7,129 nt of DNA, taken from positions 1 through 7,129 of the forward strand of contig SFVX01000007.1 of assembly GCA_004561445.1 (NCBI GenBank), written 5' to 3'. Both the position numbers and the translations under genes were made by a program. Origin of the DNA: a bacterium (lineage in GTDB: Bacteria > Patescibacteriota > Saccharimonadia > Saccharimonadales > Saccharimonadaceae). Shown here piece after piece: positions 1-3,961 of the stretch (within the stretch, counting starts at the first letter, position 1; each line of letters begins with the position of its first letter). Below the pieces are notes generated by a model. The model saw only the letters and a program-made list of their open reading frames with translations. It did not search any database and was not told where the DNA came from.

Positions 1-99
1 GGCATTGACAAGGTATCAGAGATACATGAGGGGATCGGCTTTCATCAGCAGGACGAAAGAGCCGAGTATAACAAGGCGGTGCAGGAAGTGAACAGCACC
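1..99. repeat. Left copy of 99-bp terminal overlap (circular join)
   Basis: Bases 1-99 are identical to 7031-7129. The mobA frame is continuous when 7030 is joined to 1, so this is the same DNA read twice at the ends of a linearised circle and not a biological repeat. An exact 99-base overlap is typical of a circular contig left by a de Bruijn assembler. Confidence 0.95.
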
Positions 100-1002
100 A
101 TGGAAACGCTGAAAGCACAAGCACCGCATGAGTTGGAGCAGATAAGGAGTGAGTTCAATGACATACGAGAAAGCCTTGAATATGACGCAGTTAGTAGAAG
201 AACAGAAGAACGTGATCAGAGAACAGCAGGAGCTGATCAGAGCATTGAAAGACCGACACGAACAGCAGGAAATGCTCATCTGGCAGATCGAGCAGGAACA
301 CCAGGAAAAGGAATCGGATCTGAAAAAAGAAATCTGGAATCTGAAAATTCAGGTCAGCGAACTGCAAGCCGATCAGACACGGAAAGAAGATACCGGAGCG
401 GAGATCGAGAGCTTGCGGAAACAGTGCGAACTGTGGAAGAACGAGGCAGAGCAAGAGAGGAAGAGAGCCGACAGATGGCAGATGTTGGCGCAAGAATTGA
501 AAGGCTTAGAGAACAAATTGTATCAGTTGGAGAACGAATTTCCGGAATCCGAGCAAAGCTTAAAGGAGCATTTGAAAACGTACTCGAAGCAAATATTCAA
601 CGACTTGCGGACGCACTGAACCGGGAAGATCAGAGAAAAGCACAGGCAGAGCAGACACAGCAACAGCCAAAGGAGAGCATTATGGCAAGATTGAACCGAC
701 TGCAACAGGTCAACCAAGAGAACCGGGAGAAACAGGCACAGGATGAAAAGCAGACAGAGCAGAGCCGGACACAGGCAATTCTGGAAAGGGCAAAGCAGGC
801 AAATGAACAGCAACGTGCTGAAACCGCCCAGAATGGCGCAGGACAGGCAGAAACAAATAAAGGAGAGAGCATAAGGGATAAGCTCCAGAGAGCCACAGAA
901 AAGGCACAGGCAGAGCGTGAACAGCCACTTGAAAGAGAACAGAAACAGGATAACCAACAGGAACAGCAGACATTCCACAGACGGAGAGGAACGCACAGAT
1001 GA
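1..1002 (+). CDS. mobA: MobA/MobL relaxase, C-terminal part (continues from 6272-7130 side)
   Basis: This is the downstream part of the relaxase gene that starts at 6272. It supplies residues 254-586 of a 586-aa protein and ends with TGA at 1000-1002. It holds no catalytic motif. After a short helical stretch (about 254-310) it becomes a long charged tail rich in Gln, Glu, Arg and Lys. Residues about 310-410 look disordered and Arg/Ser/Thr-rich, which is what one expects where a second gene (158-619) occupies another frame. Residues about 475-560 carry three related helical units, each with an Ile-x2-Leu-x-Arg or similar core. MobA tails in this family are thought to help contact partner proteins or, in RSF1010, to carry other functions; here the role is inferred only. 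An in-frame ATG at 682 has a strong ribosome site and could give a separate 106-aa C-terminal product. Confidence 0.9.
   Translation, partial: GIDKVSEIHEGIGFHQQDERAEYNKAVQEVNSTMETLKAQAPHELEQIRSEFNDIRESLEYDAVSRRTEERDQRTAGADQSIERPTRTAGNAHLADRAGTPGKGIGSEKRNLESENSGQRTASRSDTERRYRSGDRELAETVRTVEERGRAREEESRQMADVGARIERLREQIVSVGERISGIRAKLKGAFENVLEANIQRLADALNREDQRKAQAEQTQQQPKESIMARLNRLQQVNQENREKQAQDEKQTEQSRTQAILERAKQANEQQRAETAQNGAGQAETNKGESIRDKLQRATEKAQAEREQPLEREQKQDNQQEQQTFHRRRGTHR
158..619 (+). CDS. MobD/MbeD-like coiled-coil protein nested inside mobA
   Basis: This 153-aa frame lies wholly inside mobA, shifted by +1. The ATG at 158 is preceded by AAGGAG (144-149) with an 8-base spacer, as good a ribosome site as any other on the plasmid, so I prefer it to the GTG at 149 that extends the frame. 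The protein is almost entirely helical and coiled-coil-like (residues about 10-125), with regular hydrophobic spacing, several Trp (42, 60, 93, 107) and many Glu, Gln and Lys. It has no signal peptide or membrane segment. The mobA frame over the same bases reads as disordered Arg-rich sequence, which suggests that this frame carries the stronger constraint here. ColE1-type plasmids carry mbeB and mbeD entirely within the relaxase gene mbeA, and MbeD/MobD proteins are small coiled coils tied to mobilisation and entry exclusion. Homology to that family is inferred from position and character, not shown. Translation is probably coupled to mobA. Confidence 0.72.
   Translation: MTYEKALNMTQLVEEQKNVIREQQELIRALKDRHEQQEMLIWQIEQEHQEKESDLKKEIWNLKIQVSELQADQTRKEDTGAEIESLRKQCELWKNEAEQERKRADRWQMLAQELKGLENKLYQLENEFPESEQSLKEHLKTYSKQIFNDLRTH
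669..684 (+). promoter_or_regulatory. Internal in-frame ribosome site and ATG within mobA
   Basis: AAAGGAG at 669-675 stands six bases before an ATG at 682-684 that is in frame with mobA (Met481). Initiation here would give a free 106-aa C-terminal domain containing three related helical units. Relaxase genes of other plasmids, such as RSF1010 mobA, do make separate products from internal starts. Use of this site is inferred from spacing and match only. Confidence 0.4.
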
Positions 1003-1235
1003 TACGAAAAGCGATAGGATCAGCCATTTTGTGGCTTGTCCGGAGAATCCGGAAACGACAGCAGGAAGATGTTCTGCAGGCGGAGCAGATCGCCCGGATG
1101 AAGAAAAAGCAGAATGAGGATGCTGCATCAGACGAATGGAAAGAAAAACTTGACCGGGCATGGAAAGAGTGCAGCTCCTACGGAAAGAGCCACACCCAGA
1201 GCCGGAAACACTACCGGAGAAGAACAGCACATTAG
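999..1235 (+). CDS. 78-aa small basic protein coupled to mobA
   Basis: The ATG at 999 overlaps the mobA TGA in an ATGA junction, and a purine-rich GGAGAGGA (983-990) sits eight bases upstream, so translation is probably coupled to mobA termination. The 78-aa product opens with a short hydrophobic stretch (Ile6 to Val14, Ala-Ile-Gly-Ser-Ala-Ile-Leu-Trp-Leu-Val) followed at once by a cluster of Arg/Lys. That is too short for a confident membrane span but fits an amphipathic membrane-binding helix. The middle (about 20-60) is a charged helix and the tail is rich in Arg, Lys, His and Ser. I do not recognise a family. Being the last gene of the mob operon suggests a mobilisation accessory role, for example anchoring the relaxosome at the membrane, but this is inference. 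The next TAG is at 1233-1235, directly before a hairpin. Confidence 0.6.
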   Translation: MIRKAIGSAILWLVRRIRKRQQEDVLQAEQIARMKKKQNEDAASDEWKEKLDRAWKECSSYGKSHTQSRKHYRRRTAH

Positions 1236-1238
1236 AAA

Positions 1239-1263
1239 AGGACAGCCATTGCGGAGCTGTCCT
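1239..1263 (+). terminator. Hairpin directly after the mob operon
   Basis: AGGACAGC (1239-1246) pairs with GCTGTCCT (1256-1263) around a 9-base loop, four bases after the stop of the 78-aa gene. The run that follows (CTTCC) is not T-rich, so it is at best a weak intrinsic terminator; it could also protect the 3' end of the mRNA. Confidence 0.4.
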
Positions 1264-1279
1264 CTTCCAAGATTGATTA

Positions 1280-1307
1280 GGCTGTCCACTCCAATGAATG
1301 GATAGCC
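1280..1307 (+). repeat. Second inverted repeat of the convergent region
   Basis: GGCTGTCC (1280-1287) pairs with GGATAGCC (1300-1307), with one G-T wobble and an A-T pair just inside (1288/1299). Its left arm repeats the GCTGTCC of the right arm of the preceding hairpin (1256-1262), so the two structures could pair alternatively. Confidence 0.4.
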
Positions 1308-1394
1308 CTATCATTCTAATGTCTGCACTGCTCTTTGTAAAGGTCATAAGCATTTGCGCATAGGATATACTATATATGCCCTTTTGGGTTGTTT

Positions 1395-1440
1395 TGGGAG
1401 TTTCCTTTGGTCTTGGTAGGATGGGGGAAACTCCCATTTT
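1395..1440 (+). terminator. Probable intrinsic terminator between convergent operons
   Basis: TGGGAGTTTCC (1395-1405) is a perfect 11-bp inverted match to GGAAACTCCCA (1426-1436), with G-T pairs possible further in. On the + strand the stem is followed by TTTTAT, which favours termination of the mob operon. On the - strand it comes seven bases after the stop of the last rep-operon gene but is followed by A-rich rather than T-rich DNA, so termination in that direction would be weaker. Confidence 0.6.
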
Positions 1441-1442
1441 AT

Positions 1443-1703
1443 CTAGTTTTCAAGTGTTATTGTAAGTTCCACCGGATAGCAACCGCCCCCGATGATGTTC
1501 CAGGACTTTATCTCACTGTCCTTGACTTTACTCCACCAGGATTCCCTGGCTATGCAGGTCGGCTTGTAGTGGTTTGGGTTATCGTCCGACAGCTCCCAAT
1601 CTTCTACATCATGGAAAAAATCATAGTTTTCTTCCTCGCAATATCCGTCTATGGATATGCAGGCACCACCGCCATAATTCTGTAAAAATTCCTCTAGTGT
1701 CAT
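1443..1703 (-). CDS. 86-aa highly acidic protein of unknown function
   Basis: This is the last gene of the rep operon. Its ATG (1703-1701) overlaps the stop of the gene before it in an ATGA junction, and AAAGGAG lies eight bases upstream, so it is clearly translated as part of that operon. The protein has about 18 Asp/Glu against 5 Lys/Arg and several aromatic residues, including two adjacent Trp (56-57). Two Gly-Gly-Gly segments stand out, one near residue 11 followed by Ala-Cys, and one near residue 72 followed by Cys-Tyr-Pro-Val, which may mark two strands of a small compact fold. There is no signal peptide or membrane segment. I do not recognise the family. The strong negative charge would suit a DNA mimic such as an antirestriction protein, useful to a mobile plasmid, but nothing in the sequence proves it. 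A copy-control role is equally open given the operon. Confidence 0.75.
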   Translation of the reverse strand: MTLEEFLQNYGGGACISIDGYCEEENYDFFHDVEDWELSDDNPNHYKPTCIARESWWSKVKDSEIKSWNIIGGGCYPVELTITLEN

Positions 1704-1903
1704 TTTTCATTCTCCTTTTCTTCTAACTGTCTGCGGATCTTCTCTCTGGCTCCCAGATCGGCAAGCCCACGCTCGTCAAAATATTTCATGCAGATTTCAG
1801 TAGTACAAGTGATATAGGCATCCACAATATTTTCTGTGCGCCCCTGTTCTGCCATTAGCACCTTTAACCCCATGTACCGCTCCAATAGTTCCCGGTCTGT
1901 CAT
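1700..1903 (-). CDS. 67-aa hypothetical protein of the rep operon
   Basis: The ATG at 1903-1901 follows the upstream gene's stop by two bases and has GGAGG seven bases before it, inside the end of that gene. Its own stop overlaps the next ATG, so both junctions suggest translational coupling. The 67-aa product looks fully helical: an N-terminal helix with Leu/Tyr/Met spacing (about 3-18), a central segment containing two Cys (33 and 38), and a charged Glu/Lys-rich helix at the end. It is soluble, with no export signal. I do not recognise it. Position behind rep suggests a role in replication control or plasmid upkeep, or simply a conserved hitchhiker of the replicon. It could form a complex with the acidic protein encoded next. 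Confidence 0.72.
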   Translation of the reverse strand: MTDRELLERYMGLKVLMAEQGRTENIVDAYITCTTEICMKYFDERGLADLGAREKIRRQLEEKENEK

Positions 1904-1905
1904 GC

Positions 1906-2094
1906 TTATTCCTCCGTTATACTCAATTCCTCATAATCATCTTCTATTTTCGTTTTGAATACCCTGCGCAAATAATCATGACCGCCATCCACCGCCACCG
2001 CTCTGCAGGAGCATGTGACAAATTCATGAGGTGTCCGGCTCTCGATCACATCACCGCAATGTTTACAGCGTATTTTATTACACAAAATTTTCAT
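1906..2094 (-). CDS. Zinc-ribbon-like small protein (DUF7695-like)
   Basis: The 62-aa product has a Cys-x2-Cys pair at residues 10 and 13 and a Cys-x-Cys pair at residues 28 and 30, the usual spacing of a small zinc ribbon. This is followed by an Ala-Val-Ala-Val-Asp-Gly-Gly-His-Asp-Tyr-Leu-Arg-Arg segment and an acidic C-terminus. From memory this pattern matches short phage and plasmid proteins of Bacillota annotated as DUF7695; the assignment could not be checked. I start it at the ATG 2094-2092, with AAGGTGG nine bases upstream; a GTG two codons earlier (2100) is possible. It lies 18 bases after the rep stop and two bases before the next gene, so it is the second gene of the rep operon. 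Binding to nucleic acid or a protein partner is plausible, but its function is unknown. Confidence 0.78.
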   Translation of the reverse strand: MKILCNKIRCKHCGDVIESRTPHEFVTCSCRAVAVDGGHDYLRRVFKTKIEDDYEELSITEE

Positions 2095-2112
2095 TACCAC
2101 TACCCACCTTAC

Positions 2113-3204
2113 CTAACTGTTATATAATTTTTTAAGTTCCTTATACTCCTGCTGTTCTTCTGGAGTAAACTCACGCACACCTAATAATTGCATTTCAAAC
2201 AAGTCATTATAGCGTTTTCTCTGCTTTTCTGTCATATTCTCGCCGCGCTGACTGAAATCGTTAAAATGGTTCTTTTTATTGCCTTTTCTGGCTTTTTTAT
2301 CTCCCTCAAGTACATCATTAGCCACCTTAAGAATTTGAGGGTTCTTGTCCACCCGGTCTTGTATCTGCTTTACTTCGGTAGCTGTTGCCACTCGTGGATG
2401 TGATGTATATGTCCAGTCGAACCGATAGGCAACCACTCGACCGCCTCTTTTAACCTTTTCATAGTATTTGCCATCTGGCTGCAACACAAGGTTTATCATC
2501 CGGCATTTAGCCAAATCCTCACAGAGCGGATCTATCACTTTGCGTTCAAAATGTGTTCTGCTAAAATGACCATCCTTTGTCATGTAAGAGCCTTTTCCCT
2601 CTTTTGGGATATTAAAAAGGTCTTTGAAATATTTAATACCAAGCTGTGCGGTGTTTACTTTGTCTCTGGTATCGGTGTTGAGCCTTAACTGTTCATAAAA
2701 TTCAATGCTTCTTTCTGAGGACATTGTAAATATATCCCCACTCCACATGGTTATATAGTCTTTCTCCAGATTGCTGAACAATGGCATATAGTCCGGGTTG
2801 AACGTGATACAGGCATTGTTTTTATACATCCTCATGCTCGTGATCACGACACCACTCTCATAAAAATCATTGTCCTCATCATCAATCTCAATATAGCTGT
2901 GTACCGGAATTTTACCGATACTCCGCTTTAAGTCCTGGCTTAAATGGTCTGTGTCGCTCTGGATGCCGACAACAGACGCAAGAGTCTTTTTATCAAGCAT
3001 GAGCTTGTTTCCGTTATCTCCGGTAAATTTAAGATTTGAGAGGGCATAGGTAAAAGCCTTAAACTCCGGCAGATTCATCTGTTTTTTTGCTCTTGCAAAT
3101 ATCTTTGAAACTGCAAACAGATTTTCCGGTACATCTATTGCAAAAAGGTCATCAATAGACATTTGCCCCTCACATTCATAGTCATCAAGTACATCAAAAC
3201 TCAT
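2113..3204 (-). CDS. rep: Rep_3-family plasmid replication initiator
   Basis: This 363-aa protein is the replication initiator that would bind the iterons just upstream and open the origin. The layout fits the Rep_3 (PF01051) winged-helix type: a first domain at about 28-165, including a Leu-Pro-Glu-Phe-Lys-Ala-Phe-Thr-Tyr-Ala-Leu helix at 45-55, and a second at about 168-270. In the second, the segment Arg-Thr-His-Phe-Glu-Arg-Lys-Val-Ile-Asp-Pro-Leu (216-227) resembles the conserved recognition-helix region. A basic linker (about 302-312) leads to an extra charged helical tail to 363, which is longer than in minimal Rep proteins. I chose ATG 3204 because AAAGGAG stands six bases before it; a GTG seven codons earlier (3225) would place the ribosome site inside the gene. 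The promoter at 3245-3273 overlaps iteron-like sequence, so Rep probably represses its own gene. It heads a four-gene operon. Confidence 0.92.
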   Translation of the reverse strand: MSFDVLDDYECEGQMSIDDLFAIDVPENLFAVSKIFARAKKQMNLPEFKAFTYALSNLKFTGDNGNKLMLDKKTLASVVGIQSDTDHLSQDLKRSIGKIPVHSYIEIDDEDNDFYESGVVITSMRMYKNNACITFNPDYMPLFSNLEKDYITMWSGDIFTMSSERSIEFYEQLRLNTDTRDKVNTAQLGIKYFKDLFNIPKEGKGSYMTKDGHFSRTHFERKVIDPLCEDLAKCRMINLVLQPDGKYYEKVKRGGRVVAYRFDWTYTSHPRVATATEVKQIQDRVDKNPQILKVANDVLEGDKKARKGNKKNHFNDFSQRGENMTEKQRKRYNDLFEMQLLGVREFTPEEQQEYKELKKLYNS

Positions 3205-3219
3205 TTTCTTCTCCTTTCC

Positions 3220-3239
3220 ACCCACGCAATGAAGTCATA
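3220..3239 (+). repeat. Iteron copy 1 (in the rep leader)
   Basis: ACCCACGCA followed by ATGAAGTCATA: the left box is identical to copies 2 and 3 and the right box (AAGTCA) is partly kept. It lies between the rep promoter and the rep ATG, 72 bp from copy 2, so Rep bound here would sit on the start of its own transcript. Confidence 0.8.
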
Positions 3240-3244
3240 CTCTG

Positions 3245-3273
3245 ATAATATATCATGTTGTGACTTTTGTCAA
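3245..3273 (-). promoter_or_regulatory. rep promoter
   Basis: On the - strand a perfect -35 TTGACA (3273-3268) and -10 TATTAT (3250-3245) are separated by exactly 17 bases. The start would fall near 3238, giving a leader of about 34 bases before the rep ATG. The spacer contains a half-iteron in inverted orientation. Confidence 0.85.
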
Positions 3274-3285
3274 CTCTATTGTCAC
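3257..3285. promoter_or_regulatory. Probable Rep operator: inverted half-iterons across the rep promoter
   Basis: GTTGTGACTTTT at 3257-3268 is the exact reverse complement of the right end of iteron 4 (AAAAGTCACAAC). With GTCAC at 3281-3285 it forms the inverted pair GTGAC-N16-GTCAC centred on the -35 box. In pSC101- and pPS10-like plasmids, inverted half-iterons in the rep promoter bind Rep dimers for autorepression; that role is inferred here. Confidence 0.65.
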
Positions 3286-3291
3286 ACTTTT

Positions 3292-3370
3292 ACCCACGCA
3301 GAAAAGTCACAATTACCCACGCACTAAAATCACACTTTCCCATAAAAAAACCACGCAGAAAAGTCACAAC
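3292..3370 (+). repeat. Iteron array, copies 2-4 (replication origin)
   Basis: Three direct copies of a roughly 21-bp unit, ACCCACGCA + NNAAAA(G/A)TCACA, start at 3292, 3315 and 3349. The left box is intact in all apart from the first C of copy 4; the right box differs by one base in copy 3. Spacings are 23 and 34 bp, and each full copy is followed by an A/T-rich link. This is the probable Rep binding array of a theta-type iteron origin. Strand refers to the orientation in which the units are written. Confidence 0.85.
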
Positions 3371-3400
3371 ATTTTTTAATAAGATTTATAAGATAGATAA
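3371..3400. other. A+T-rich tract beside the iterons (candidate unwinding element)
   Basis: Only four of these 30 bases are G and none is C. The tract directly adjoins iteron copy 4 on the side away from rep and contains repeated AAGAT/GATA-like steps. Iteron origins usually melt in such a tract. No convincing DnaA box was found next to it. Confidence 0.55.
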
Positions 3401-3435
3401 GTGGTCTCGCTCCGCTCAAAACTTAAAAAACACGT

Positions 3436-3467
3436 TTTCTTTGTCAAAAAAGAGTATTTCTTTGTCA
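3436..3467 (+). repeat. Pair of 11-bp direct repeats at 21-bp period
   Basis: TTTCTTTGTCA occurs at 3436-3446 and again at 3457-3467, exactly two helical turns apart. A related CTTTTGTCA lies at 3264-3272 in the rep promoter. They may be further origin binding sites or chance in A/T-rich DNA. Confidence 0.35.
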
Positions 3468-3475
3468 CGGATAAG

Positions 3476-3504
3476 AAAAAAGAGAAAGGCACGAAACCTC
3501 TCTC
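3476..3504 (-). terminator. Rho-independent terminator of the coupling-protein operon
   Basis: Read on the - strand, an 8-bp stem GAGAGAGG / CCTTTCTC (3504-3497 with 3489-3482, one G-T pair) encloses a 7-base loop and is followed by six T residues (3481-3476). It lies 16 bases after the stop of the 145-aa gene. Outer CGGATA/TATCCG arms (3468-3473, 3515-3520) could extend the structure. It should keep transcripts out of the origin. Confidence 0.85.
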
Positions 3505-3520
3505 CTTTTCTTTCTATCCG

Positions 3521-3958
3521 TTATCTTCCTTTGTGCCTGTGAATGGTGGTCTGCTGTGTGGTTGTCTGGGAGAACTCCAGAGTATTGTCTTTCGTCTGCC
3601 AAGGTTTCGGCTCATTCATCATAGACCGCTTGACCACATTCCCGGCATAGATTTCATTCTCCAGACGCTCAACCCTGCTGTGATTGTATTTGTAAAAATC
3701 AAGTAAAAGCTCACACTTTTCCTCATTGCGTGGCTTTCTGCCTATCTCAAGAGCATACTGCGTCTGATAGTATTCATCATACTTCTTTAAGGCATTTAAT
3801 TCCGTTTGATTGGAACAGATTTTATCATCAAGCCATTCCAGAGCTTTCTCAAAGGCTAATTCGAGGTTGTCAAGCTGTGCAAATGCCAGGTCAAAAGCTT
3901 CCTCACACTGCTTAATCATGTATTGACACATATAAGTTACATCATCATTATCACTCAT
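3521..3958 (-). CDS. 145-aa hypothetical protein downstream of the coupling protein
   Basis: The ATG at 3958-3956 comes three bases after the stop of the coupling-protein gene, with CAGGAG about six bases upstream inside that gene's last codons, so it is translated with it. The protein is soluble and mostly helical. An acidic N-terminal part (about 1-50) is rich in Asp, Glu, Leu and Ala with two early Cys; a Tyr-rich central helix follows (about 55-75), then a charged helix containing Arg-Val-Glu-Arg-Leu-Glu-Asn-Glu (about 95-103). The tail (about 120-145) is polar and Thr/Gln-rich, probably disordered, and ends in His-Arg-His-Lys-Gly-Arg. I do not recognise a family. As last gene of the operon with the coupling protein, it may help recruit the relaxosome or adapt the coupling protein to a foreign mating channel; this is inference. 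Confidence 0.8.
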   Translation of the reverse strand: MSDNDDVTYMCQYMIKQCEEAFDLAFAQLDNLELAFEKALEWLDDKICSNQTELNALKKYDEYYQTQYALEIGRKPRNEEKCELLLDFYKYNHSRVERLENEIYAGNVVKRSMMNEPKPWQTKDNTLEFSQTTTQQTTIHRHKGR

Positions 3959-3961
3959 AGG

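Larger units (their letters stand above)
1236..1442. other. Convergent intergenic region with three inverted repeats
   Basis: These 207 bases separate the ends of the + strand mob operon and the - strand rep operon. They contain hairpins at 1240-1262, 1280-1307 and 1395-1436, a small CCC-TTTT-GGG palindrome at 1379-1388, and a TATACT at 1366-1371 without a good -35 partner. I see no open frame with a ribosome site. A short non-coding RNA cannot be excluded but is not supported beyond the folding potential. Confidence 0.5.

Noticed and set aside
917..1117. 66-codon + strand frame across the mobA end
   Set aside because: It starts at a GTG without a clear ribosome site and reads as low-complexity Arg/Thr/Asp sequence. 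The 999-1235 frame with an ATGA junction explains the region better.
1366..1371. TATACT as a -10 promoter element
   Set aside because: No acceptable -35 hexamer lies 16-18 bases upstream, and no gene or ribosome site follows on the + strand.
523..1437. Long open frame on the - strand (304 codons) antisense to mobA
   Set aside because: It is rich in Leu, Cys, Ser and Phe, as the complement of purine-rich Gln/Glu codons must be. It runs through the mob operon and its terminator, and I recognise no domain in it. It is an antisense shadow.
3220..3370. Short repeats considered as a CRISPR array
   Set aside because: Units are only about 21 bp, spacing is irregular (72, 23 and 34 bp) with almost no spacers, and they sit at a rep promoter. 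Iterons explain them fully.
3442..3447. TTGACA on the - strand near 3447 as a second rep promoter
   Set aside because: At 17 bases downstream there is only AAGTTT, so no usable -10 is present; the promoter at 3245-3273 is far better.
3267..3706. Two + strand frames through the origin and terminator (3267-3542, 3401-3706)
   Set aside because: They cover iterons, the A+T-rich tract and a terminator, have no ribosome sites, and the second is antisense to the 145-aa gene.
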